This document shows, one piece after another, positions 24,388 through 32,834 of a DNA stretch of 64,000 bases (positions are counted from its first letter, which is position 1; every line of letters begins with the position of its first letter). The stretch comes from Roseovarius indicus (GTDB lineage Bacteria; Pseudomonadota; Alphaproteobacteria; Rhodobacterales; Rhodobacteraceae). Under the pieces are notes generated by a model. That model did not search any database. It worked only from the letters and a program-made list of their open reading frames with translations, and was not told the DNA's origin. Position numbers and translations under genes: made by a program. The stretch lies in contig NZ_CP031598.1 in assembly GCF_008728195.1 (NCBI RefSeq), positions 3,100,001 through 3,164,000 of the forward strand. Reading direction: 5' to 3'.

Positions 24388-25041
24388 ATGCCCGAGGTAA
24401 TATTTCCCGGACCGGAAGGCCGGCTCGAAGGCCGTTATCACCCCCAACGCGAAAAAGACGCCCCCATAGCCATCGTGCTGCACCCGCACCCGCAATTCGG
24501 CGGCACGATGAACAACAAGGTCGTCTACAACCTGCACTACGCCTTCTACAACATGGGCTTCACCGTGCTGCGGTTCAATTTCCGCGGCGTCGGGCGCAGC
24601 CAGGGCGAGTATGACCAGGGCGTGGGCGAGCTGTCCGATGCCGCCTCCGCGCTCGACTACCTGCAGTCGATGAACAACAACTCCAAGCATTGCTGGGTCG
24701 CGGGCTTCTCCTTCGGCGCCTGGATCGGCATGCAATTGCTGATGCGCCGGCCCGAGATCACCGGGTTCATCTCCGTCTCGCCGCCCGCCAACATGTACGA
24801 CTTCTCGTTCCTCGCGCCCTGCCCCTCCTCGGGCCTCATCATCAACGGCGGCGCCGACCGTGTCGCGCCCCCGGCCGACACCAAGTCGCTCGTCTCGAAG
24901 CTGCAGGAACAGCAGGGCATCACCGTCACTCACGAGGAAATCGACGGCTCCGGCCACTTCTTCGAAGAGCCTTACATGGACACCATGATCGAGACGGTCA
25001 GCGATTACGTGAAACGGCGGCTGACCGAAACCACGAGGTAA
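24388..25041 (+). CDS. Alpha/beta hydrolase
   Basis: 217 aa. Opens PEVIFPGPEGRLEGRYHP, then HPHPQFGGTMNNKVVY, FNFRGVGRSQGEYD, the nucleophile elbow GFSFGAWIG (Ser about residue 108), acid GADRVAPP and catalytic His in GSGHFFEEP. It belongs to the cytosolic CocE/YfhR-like small hydrolase group found throughout Proteobacteria; the substrate is unknown. It diverges from iscR, sharing a 159-base intergenic region, so the operator at 24311 could affect both directions. AGGG precedes the ATG. Confidence 0.88.
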   Translation: MPEVIFPGPEGRLEGRYHPQREKDAPIAIVLHPHPQFGGTMNNKVVYNLHYAFYNMGFTVLRFNFRGVGRSQGEYDQGVGELSDAASALDYLQSMNNNSKHCWVAGFSFGAWIGMQLLMRRPEITGFISVSPPANMYDFSFLAPCPSSGLIINGGADRVAPPADTKSLVSKLQEQQGITVTHEEIDGSGHFFEEPYMDTMIETVSDYVKRRLTETTR

Positions 25042-25045
25042 GCCC

Positions 25046-25303
25046 ATGGGCGTGACCGAGGATCTGGCCGACGACCTGGCGCTTCAGGTCATCAAGTATG
25101 TCGATGCCTCGGGCGACGAAGGTGTCGTGAACGAGATCGTGGCGCTCCTCGGCGCCACCTCGCAAACCGCCGAGGAAGCCTTCCTCACCTCCATGCGCGT
25201 GCGCCGCGCCAACCAGAAGGCGCGCGCGCTGCTCCTCCAGAAGGTCAAGGCCTTCAAGGCCCGGCAGGAGGCGGCGGGCACCGCCGACACGTCCGGCACA
25301 TGA
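25046..25303 (+). CDS. Small soluble protein, unknown function
   Basis: 85 aa, helical, no cysteine. Starts 4 bases after the hydrolase stop with GAGG 7 bases before the ATG and overlaps the HD-hydrolase start by 4 bases (ATGA), so the three genes form one operon. Its sequence (ALQVIKYVDASGDEGVVNEIVALLG ... EEAFLTSMRVRRANQKARALLL) matches no family I recognise. Confidence 0.75.
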   Translation: MGVTEDLADDLALQVIKYVDASGDEGVVNEIVALLGATSQTAEEAFLTSMRVRRANQKARALLLQKVKAFKARQEAAGTADTSGT

Positions 25304-25884
25304 CCGACGCCACCCTCGACGCAAGGATCGCCTTCCTGAACGAGGCTTGCCGCCTCAAGTCGGTCACCCGCACCACCACGCTCTGCGACGGCTCCCGCTA
25401 CGAGAACTCGGCCGAACACAGCTGGCACCTCGCCCTCTACGCCATGGTGCTGGAAGACCACGCGCCCGAGGGCACCGATATCTCTCGCGTGATCCGCATG
25501 CTGCTCCTGCACGACATCGTCGAGATCGACGCGGGCGACACGCCGATCTACGGCACCACCGGCCACGACGACCAGGCCGAGCGCGAGGCAGAAGCCGCAC
25601 GCCGCCTCTTCGGCCTCCTTCCCCCGGGCCAAGGCGACAGCTTCCGCGCCCTCTGGGAAGAATTCGAAGCAGCCGTTACCCCCGACGCCCGCTTCGCCAA
25701 GGCCCTCGACCGCTTCCAGCCGCCCAACCAGAACCTCGCCTCCGACGGCATCGGCTGGCGCGAAAACGGCGCCACCTGGGACAAGTTCGAAGCCCGCATC
25801 GCCCCTTCGCTGCGCGACACCGTCCCCGCCTTCTGGGACTACATCGCGCCGAAGGTGAAAGCGTGGTTCTCACGAAACGGTTGA
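25300..25884 (+). CDS. HD-domain phosphohydrolase, YfbR/HDDC2 type
   Basis: 194 aa. Metal-binding HD signature: R...ENSAEHSWHLALYA (about residues 31-44), LLHDIVEIDAGDTP (about residues 68-81), and a late Asp in ALDRFQPPNQNL. This set is that of YfbR/HDDC2 5'-deoxynucleotidases, which dephosphorylate nucleoside monophosphates. Last gene of the three-gene operon; a short hairpin follows 11 bases after its stop. Confidence 0.9.
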   Translation: MTDATLDARIAFLNEACRLKSVTRTTTLCDGSRYENSAEHSWHLALYAMVLEDHAPEGTDISRVIRMLLLHDIVEIDAGDTPIYGTTGHDDQAEREAEAARRLFGLLPPGQGDSFRALWEEFEAAVTPDARFAKALDRFQPPNQNLASDGIGWRENGATWDKFEARIAPSLRDTVPAFWDYIAPKVKAWFSRNG

Positions 25885-25894
25885 TCCGCCGTAG

Positions 25895-25911
25895 GGTGGG
25901 TGAAACCCACC
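25895..25911 (+). terminator. Short hairpin after the HD-hydrolase gene
   Basis: 7-bp stem GGTGGGT/ACCCACC with a GAA loop. No T tract follows, so termination is uncertain. The same GTAGGGTGGGT sequence is a frequent intergenic motif in proteobacteria (recollection). Confidence 0.4.
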
Positions 25912-25924
25912 ATTCCGCCGCGGA

Positions 25925-26071
25925 CGCGCCGGGCGAGAGCCGGCCCGTGGGGAGGCGCCGCAACGGTCGTAGATGGCACTTTATGGCGCCAGATACATCG
26001 AACCTCTAATTTGTCACAAACATCCGCCAAAGCGCCTGCCCGCCGGGACGGGCCGGCGCTCGCCCGGCGCG
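25925..26071. repeat. Long-armed inverted repeat in an intergenic region
   Basis: 24-base arms at 25925-25948 and 26048-26071 are reverse complements with one mismatch, separated by 99 bases of GC-rich sequence. No coding region is apparent between them. The whole gap 25885-26299 holds this repeat, the hairpin before it and a tandem repeat after it. Confidence 0.75.
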
Positions 26072-26199
26072 GCAGGCTCGATTCCGGGCGAGTACTACCT
26101 AACACCCGTCCCGGCCGCTCGCGCCCCGTTGCGCCCCGCACAACATCCAGTACCACCCCGCACCGCACACCCCATTAACCCGGACCCCCTCGGTGAAAA

Positions 26200-26243
26200 A
26201 CACCGACGCGATACCGACGAAATACCGACGTTATACCGACCCA
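26200..26243. repeat. Four tandem copies of an 11-bp unit
   Basis: Units of the form ATACCGACGNN at 26200, 26211, 26222 and 26233, the first and last with one or two differences. The array sits in the gap about 55 bases downstream of the mfd stop. Confidence 0.75.
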
Positions 26244-26299
26244 CCAAAACCGAATAAAATCAGCCCATTAACCCCGATTCGCCCCGGAAACCGGACCGC

Positions 26300-29200
26300 T
26301 CAGGATTTCGCCCCCGATTTCTTCTTCTCGACAACCTTCTCGGCCAGATCCCGGGCAATGGCGAACGCCCCCTTGATCTTGTCGCTTTCCTTCTTCCAGT
26401 CCCGCCGCACGACGATCTTGTTGTCCTTGACCTTGGCCATCCCGCGCTGGTCCTGCATGAACTGCACAAGGCCTTCCGGCGACGCGAACTTGTCGTTGTG
26501 GAACTGGATCGTCGCCCCCTTCGGGCCGCCGTCCAGCTTGGCAATCCCCGCCCGTTTGCACATCGCCTTGATCCGCACGATCAGCAGCAGCGTGTTGACC
26601 TCCTTCGGCAACTTCCCGAACCGGTCGATCAGTTCGGCGGCAAATCCCTCAAGTTCAACTTTGGTGTGCAACCCACTGAGCCGACGATACAATCCCAGCC
26701 GGACATCGAGGTCCGGCACGTAATCCTCGGGGATCAGAACCGGCACACCAAGGTTGATCTGCGGCGCCCATTGCTCGTCCGTCTCGGTCAAGCCTTCCAG
26801 CTCGCCCGCCTTGATCTTGGCAATCGCCTCTTCCAGCATCGACTGGTACAACTCGTACCCCACGTCGCGCATTTGCCCCGACTGCTCTTCACCAAGCAGG
26901 TTCCCCGCCCCGCGAATATCCAGATCCTGGCTCGCCAGCGTGAACCCCGCCCCCAGCGTATCCAGGCTCCCCAGCACCCGCAGCCGCTTCTCCGCCGCCG
27001 GCGTCAACGGCACGCGCGGCTTGGTGGTCAGATACGCATAGGCCCGCACCTTCGACCGCCCCACACGCCCCCGGATCTGGTAGAGCTGCGACAGCCCGAA
27101 CATATCCGCCCGGTGCACCACCATCGTGTTCGCCGTCGGAATATCCAGCCCCGACTCCACGATCGTCGTGGCCAGCAGAACATCGAACTTCCCGTCATAG
27201 AAGGCGTTCATGCGGTTATCGAGCTCCCCCGCCGCCATCTGCCCGTGCGCGACAACGTAAGACACCTCCGGCACCTGTTCTTCGAGGAACTGCTCGATCT
27301 CCGCCAGGTCCTTGATCCGCGGCACCACGAAGAAGCTCTGCCCGCCCCGGTAATGCTCACGCAAGAGCGCCTCGCGAATGGTCACCGTATCGAACTCGCT
27401 CACATAGGTCCGGATCGACAGCCGGTCGACCGGCGGCGTGCCGATTATGCTGAGATCCCGGACACCTGAGAGCGAAAGTTGAAGTGTCCGCGGAATGGGC
27501 GTGGCGGTCAGGGTCAGCACGTGCACGTCACTGCGCAGCTGCTTCAGCCGCTCCTTGTGCGCCACCCCGAACCGCTGCTCCTCGTCGATCACCAGAAGGC
27601 CCAGATTGGCAAACCGCACGCTCTTCGCCAGAAGCGCATGGGTGCCCACCACGATATCCACCTGCCCCCGCGACAGTGCCTCACGCGTCTTCGCGGCCTC
27701 GGTCGTCGACACGAAGCGCGACAGCGGCCGTACGGAAATAGGAAAGCCCCGGAACCGCTCGGCAAAGCTCTGGTAATGCTGCCGTGCCAGCAGCGTCGTC
27801 GGCGCGATCACCGCCACCTGGTAGCCCTGCAACGCCGCCACGAAGGCCGCCCGCATAGCCACTTCCGTCTTGCCGAACCCCACATCGCCACAGATCAGCC
27901 GGTCCATCGGCGTGCCCGAGCTCAGGTCGTTCACCACATCCTCGATGGCCCGCAGCTGGTCGTCCGTCTCCTGGTACGGGAACCGGGCGGAAAACGCCTC
28001 CCACGCGTGGTGCTCCGGCTCCATCACCGCGCCCTTGCGCAGCGCCCGCTCGGCGGCAATCCGGATCAGCCGGTCCGCCATCTCGCGGATGCGCTCTTTC
28101 AGCTTGGCCTTCTTCGCCTGCCACGCACCCCCGCCCAGCCGGTCGAGCAGCCCCTCCTCGTGCCCGTACCGACTCAGCAACTCGATATTCTCGACCGGCA
28201 GGTAAAGCCTTGCGCCCTCGGCATATTCGAGGCTCAGGCATTCATGCGCCGCCCCCGCCGCCGTGATCACCTCCAACCCGTGATACCGCCCGATCCCGTG
28301 ATCCACATGCACCACCAGGTCGCCGGGGCTAAGCGATTGCGCCTCGGTCAGGAAATTCTCCGCCCGCCGCCGTTTGCGCGGCGACCGGATCAGCCGGTCG
28401 CCCAGCACATCCTGCTCGGCAATCACCGTCAGGCCGGGCGACTCGAACCCGTGCTCCAGCCCCCAGACCGCCAGGTGCAGCCCGCGCTTGCCCACGCCGC
28501 CGACGTCACGCACCGTGACGGCCCCGATCAGCCCCTCGTCTTCCAGCAAACCCTCGAGCCGCTCCCGCGCCCCTTCGGAATAGCTCGCCAGAAGCACCGG
28601 CCCGTCGGCCATCTTCGCTTCAATATGGTCCTTCAACGCCCCGAAAAGGCTGATGCTTTCCTGCTGCCGCTCGGGCGAGAAATTCCGCCCGATCCGCCCG
28701 CCCGCGTCGATGATATTGGGCCCCGGGCTCTTCGCCAGCGGCGAAAACGCCAGCCGCCGCCGGTCGGCCACGGCCGCATTCCACGCGTCATCGTCGAGAT
28801 AGAGCTGCCCGGGCGGCACCGGCTTGTAGATCGTCTCGGCCCGCTGCTTCTGCTCCAGCGCATGCCGCCGCGCCTCGTACTGGTCCTGCACCGTGTCCCA
28901 CCGCGACAGGCGCGCCGCCTCGACCTGATCGTCGAGCGTCACCGGCGCACCGGGCAGGTAGTCGAACAAAGTCTCCAGCTTCTCATGGAAGAACGGCAGC
29001 CAATGCTCGATCCCGGCGTGCTTCCGCCCCGCGCTCACCGCCTCGTAAAGCGGGTCGTCCGTACCGGCCGCACCGAACTCGATCCGGTAATTCTGCCGGA
29101 ACCGCGTGATCGACGCCTCGTCGAGGATCACCTCGCTCACCGGCGCCAGCTCCACCCGCGACAGCTTCTCCGTCGTCCGCTGGCTGCCCGGGTCGAACCC

Positions 29201-29758
29201 CCTTACGCCATCCAGCACATCGCCGAAGAGATCGAGCCGCACCGGCCCGCCCTCGCCCGGCGGGAAGATGTCGATGATCCCGCCGCGCACGGCATAATCA
29301 CCGGGCTCGGTCACCGTCGGGCTCTGCACGAAGCCCATCCGCACCAGGAACGCTTTCAGCGCGTCCTCGTCGATCCGCTGATCGACCTCGGCCGTGAACG
29401 CGGCCTCCTTCAGAACGTCACGCGGCGGCACACGCTGCGTTGCCGCGTTCAACGTGGTCAACAAGACGAACTGCTTGGGCGCGCCATGCACCAGCCCCGC
29501 CAGCGTCGCCATCCGGGCGGCGGAGATGTCGGCATTGGGCGAAATCCGGTCATAGGGCAGGCAATCCCACCCCGGAAAGCGCAGCACCGGCATCCCCGGC
29601 GCAAAGAAGGCCAGCGCCTCGGCCATCTGCGCCAGCCGCTTGTCGTCGCGCGCCACGTGAATGACGGGGCCGCCATCGCGCTCGGCCTCTTTCAGAACCA
29701 GACGCGCGTCAAACCCCTCGGGCGCGCCGCCCACGACTATGTGCTTCGCTTCACTCAT
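26300..29758 (-). CDS. mfd: Transcription-repair coupling factor Mfd
   Basis: 1152 aa, normal for Mfd. Order: UvrB-homology region at the N-terminus, RNA-polymerase interacting (CarD-like) domain GDLVVHVDHGIGRYHGLEV (about residues 480-500), translocase with Walker A GDVGFGKTEVAMRAAF (about 640) and DEEQRFGV (about 740), TATPIPRTLQ, and the C-terminal TRCF domain. It removes RNA polymerase stalled at lesions and recruits UvrA. The C-terminus ends in a basic run KVVEKKKSGAKS. Confidence 0.98.
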   Translation of the reverse strand: MSEAKHIVVGGAPEGFDARLVLKEAERDGGPVIHVARDDKRLAQMAEALAFFAPGMPVLRFPGWDCLPYDRISPNADISAARMATLAGLVHGAPKQFVLLTTLNAATQRVPPRDVLKEAAFTAEVDQRIDEDALKAFLVRMGFVQSPTVTEPGDYAVRGGIIDIFPPGEGGPVRLDLFGDVLDGVRGFDPGSQRTTEKLSRVELAPVSEVILDEASITRFRQNYRIEFGAAGTDDPLYEAVSAGRKHAGIEHWLPFFHEKLETLFDYLPGAPVTLDDQVEAARLSRWDTVQDQYEARRHALEQKQRAETIYKPVPPGQLYLDDDAWNAAVADRRRLAFSPLAKSPGPNIIDAGGRIGRNFSPERQQESISLFGALKDHIEAKMADGPVLLASYSEGARERLEGLLEDEGLIGAVTVRDVGGVGKRGLHLAVWGLEHGFESPGLTVIAEQDVLGDRLIRSPRKRRRAENFLTEAQSLSPGDLVVHVDHGIGRYHGLEVITAAGAAHECLSLEYAEGARLYLPVENIELLSRYGHEEGLLDRLGGGAWQAKKAKLKERIREMADRLIRIAAERALRKGAVMEPEHHAWEAFSARFPYQETDDQLRAIEDVVNDLSSGTPMDRLICGDVGFGKTEVAMRAAFVAALQGYQVAVIAPTTLLARQHYQSFAERFRGFPISVRPLSRFVSTTEAAKTREALSRGQVDIVVGTHALLAKSVRFANLGLLVIDEEQRFGVAHKERLKQLRSDVHVLTLTATPIPRTLQLSLSGVRDLSIIGTPPVDRLSIRTYVSEFDTVTIREALLREHYRGGQSFFVVPRIKDLAEIEQFLEEQVPEVSYVVAHGQMAAGELDNRMNAFYDGKFDVLLATTIVESGLDIPTANTMVVHRADMFGLSQLYQIRGRVGRSKVRAYAYLTTKPRVPLTPAAEKRLRVLGSLDTLGAGFTLASQDLDIRGAGNLLGEEQSGQMRDVGYELYQSMLEEAIAKIKAGELEGLTETDEQWAPQINLGVPVLIPEDYVPDLDVRLGLYRRLSGLHTKVELEGFAAELIDRFGKLPKEVNTLLLIVRIKAMCKRAGIAKLDGGPKGATIQFHNDKFASPEGLVQFMQDQRGMAKVKDNKIVVRRDWKKESDKIKGAFAIARDLAEKVVEKKKSGAKS

Positions 29759-29786
29759 ATCTCACCGCCTGGCCGGGCCCCGGGCC

Positions 29787-30362
29787 CTAGCCGAGCGCCC
29801 CGATCGTCATGTTCTGCAGCATGCCCCACATGGCGGTGATGAAGATCGAGATCACCCCCACCACCTGCGTCAGCACCCTGTGCTTGTGCATCATCCGGAA
29901 CAGCGGCTCGCCCTGCAGCCCGTCGCGCCGGATGGCGTGCGACGTGGCGATCGACAGAAGCCCGATGATGCTCATCGGAAAGGCCAGCAGAAAGACCGCC
30001 TGCGAGAACTCGTTGCCATAGACGAAGCCCAGAAGGGCCAGCATCGTCAGCAGGAAGCACGAGCTCGCGGCCAGCAACAGGCCCGACTCCTCGGCGATCA
30101 GCAGGATGCGGTTGGTGTTGATCCGCACCATCGCCTCGAGATCGTGCACCCGTTCCTCGCTGTCGCCCTTGCGGGCGCGCATCACCATGTCCCACGGCAC
30201 GCCAAGCACCCAGTGGCTGGTCGAAGACCACATGACAGCCAGAATGATCCAGAACCAGAGGTTGCTGAAACTGCGCATGTCGATAAGTTCGAAGACGCTT
30301 TCGTACCAGTCCACGAGATTGAGCCTGTAACTTTTCTTGCCCGGCCGGGGCCGAATGTTCAC
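29787..30362 (-). CDS. Integral membrane protein, unknown function
   Basis: 191 aa from GTG 30362; the start is uncertain and an internal GTG just before DWYESVFELIDMRSFSN would also serve. Hydrophobic segments lie at about residues 34-52, 96-114, 120-142 and 165-188. The central region HDLEAMVRINTNRILLIAEESG is amphipathic. The gene ends 28 bases before mfd on the same strand and diverges from hemB. No function is proposed. Confidence 0.75.
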   Translation of the reverse strand: MNIRPRPGKKSYRLNLVDWYESVFELIDMRSFSNLWFWIILAVMWSSTSHWVLGVPWDMVMRARKGDSEERVHDLEAMVRINTNRILLIAEESGLLLAASSCFLLTMLALLGFVYGNEFSQAVFLLAFPMSIIGLLSIATSHAIRRDGLQGEPLFRMMHKHRVLTQVVGVISIFITAMWGMLQNMTIGALG

Positions 30363-30452
30363 CCCTCATAGCGCCGCCACGCGGCAATTCCTACCCTTGA
30401 GATAACCAATTTTCCATGCCAGTGACTTGAAGACAAACGACAAGGAAAATGA

Positions 30453-31451
<999 letters not shown>

Positions 31452-31484
31452 AGACCCGGCGCGCCCGGTTTCGCCGTCGGATGC

Positions 31485-31515
31485 CTCCGGCGGGAGTATT
31501 TCGGGCAAGATGAAG
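31485..31515 (+). repeat. Rhodobacterales-type dispersed intergenic motif, copy 2
   Basis: CTCCGGCGGGAGTATTTCGG followed by GCAAGATGAAG, 34 bases after the hemB stop. Related to 23677-23707. Confidence 0.4.
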
Positions 31516-31623
31516 GGCGGGAAGCAAAGCCTTAACCTGTCTGTGGAATAGTGCGCCCGAATCGCTGGGCCCGGCCGCGCGGCGCGCACGGTTGCGGTAT
31601 CCCGCCGAAAAGGCGCTTTGCGG

Positions 31624-31652
31624 GTGACACTTCCGCCGGTCGTCTCTATACT
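31624..31652 (+). promoter_or_regulatory. Sigma-70-type promoter of the SYLF lipoprotein gene
   Basis: GTGACA (31624-31629), 17-base spacer, TATACT (31647-31652), 60 bases before the start codon. Five of six bases match in each box. Confidence 0.6.
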
Positions 31653-31711
31653 CCGCCCCAGATCGGCAGGTACATGCCGACGCGGAACACAGGCAGTCAC
31701 AGGCAAATCAC

Positions 31712-32272
31712 ATGAGCATTATTTCCAGACGCAGCTTCACGCTCGGCATGCTGGCCACCACCCCGGTCGTCGCCGCATGCGGCAACGGCATCGGCAGCAA
31801 CAGGGGTCAGCAGATCGACGCCCGCTCCGACGCGACACTCGATTATCTCTATTCCCGCTACCCCGCCACGCGCGAGATCGCCGACAAGTCGACCGGCGTG
31901 CTGGTCATGCCGCTCGTGACCGAAGGCGGGCTGATCGTCGGCGGCGGCTACGGCCGCGGCGCGCTCCGCGTGGGCGGCGTGACGGTCGATTACTACTCGG
32001 CCACCAAGGGCAGCGTCGGCCTTCAGATCGGCGCCCAGCAATTCGCCCATGTGCTGTTCTTCATGACCGAAGACGCGCTCAGCCGCTTCCGCCGGGCCAC
32101 CGGCTGGGTCGCGGGGGCCGACGTGGAATATGTCTTCAACGACCAGGGCGGCAACCTGCGCGCCGACACGGTGACGACGACGGCGCCCGTCGTGGCGGTC
32201 GTCTTCGGCCAGGCGGGCGCACTGGTGGGCGCCTCGCTCGAAGGCATGAAATACACCCGCATCATTCCCTGA
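31712..32272 (+). CDS. SYLF-domain (Ysc84-like) lipoprotein
   Basis: 186 aa. The N-terminus combines a twin-arginine motif SRRSFTLGML (residues 5-14) with a lipobox ending VVAAC (Cys about residue 22), so it should be Tat-exported and lipidated. The rest is a SYLF domain: DKSTGVLVMPLVTEGGLIVGGGYGRGAL, DYYSATKGSVGLQIGAQ, and VFGQAGALVGASLEGMKYTRI. SYLF proteins bind phosphoinositides or other lipids in eukaryotes; bacterial roles are unknown. A strong terminator follows 26 bases after the stop. Confidence 0.9.
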   Translation: MSIISRRSFTLGMLATTPVVAACGNGIGSNRGQQIDARSDATLDYLYSRYPATREIADKSTGVLVMPLVTEGGLIVGGGYGRGALRVGGVTVDYYSATKGSVGLQIGAQQFAHVLFFMTEDALSRFRRATGWVAGADVEYVFNDQGGNLRADTVTTTAPVVAVVFGQAGALVGASLEGMKYTRIIP

Positions 32273-32298
32273 TCGCCGCTTGCACGGCCGTCAGACAG

Positions 32299-32326
32299 CC
32301 CCGGGCCCCAAAAGCCCGGGGTTTTT
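32299..32326 (+). terminator. Rho-independent terminator of the SYLF gene
   Basis: 7-bp stem CCCCGGG/CCCGGGG (32299-32305 with 32315-32321), then TTTTT (32322-32326). Confidence 0.9.
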
Positions 32327-32345
32327 CATGTTTCGTTAACGGATG

Positions 32346-32609
32346 TTAATGAAGGGTGAACTCCCCCGTCACCTGCCGCCACTCGCCGGGCGCGATCAGC
32401 TTGCGATGGGTGAACTGGACCGAATGCAGCGGCCCCTCGATTTCCTTCTGCCAGAACTCCACGAACTCGAACAACCGCGGATGGTCGGGTGCAAGATCGT
32501 ATTCCTGCCAGATGAAGGTGTTGAGAACATGGGCATAGTCGGGGATGTGGTAATAGAACTCCGCCGTGGTCAGGCCATACCCTTTGAGCATCATCTCCGT
32601 TTCGGTCAT
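32346..32609 (-). CDS. usg: Usg family protein
   Basis: 87 aa. The motif LKGYGLTTAEFYYHIPDYAHVLNTFIWQEYDLAPDHPRLFEFVEFWQKEIEGPLHSVQF (named here as the family core) is diagnostic of Usg proteins, small conserved alphaproteobacterial proteins first noted upstream of trpF. Molecular role unknown. Here it stands alone, convergent with the SYLF gene and divergent from gyrA. Confidence 0.88.
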   Translation of the reverse strand: MTETEMMLKGYGLTTAEFYYHIPDYAHVLNTFIWQEYDLAPDHPRLFEFVEFWQKEIEGPLHSVQFTHRKLIAPGEWRQVTGEFTLH

Positions 32610-32759
32610 TTTGGCGCTACTCCTGTTGGAACCTCGAATTTTTTGACTATCGTTCCAATAAGGATGCCGCGGAAATTTTACTTTTCAACAAAAACAGTAT
32701 GTTAGCAGCCCCGTCCGATGGCTGCCAATGCACCGGCGACACGGGCCGGGCATGGGGCA

Positions 32760-32789
32760 TTGCGCCCCGTGCGAGGGCTCTGATATACC
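32760..32789 (+). promoter_or_regulatory. Candidate gyrA promoter
   Basis: TTGCGC (32760-32765), 18-base spacer, TATACC (32784-32789), 45 bases before the gyrA start codon. Confidence 0.4.
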
Positions 32790-32834
32790 CTGACCAACGA
32801 GATATTAAGACAGCAGGACAGAGCGGGCAGCAAC

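Noticed and set aside
27479..29839. 786-aa open frame opposite mfd
   Set aside because: Shadow of a clear gene; composition artefact of third-position GC bias.
32628..32654. GGAAC followed by CGTT near the usg start
   Set aside because: Spacer is 18 bases, outside the 16-17 expected for EcfG promoters, and the site is nearly symmetrical (GGAAC...GTTCC), so it may be something else.
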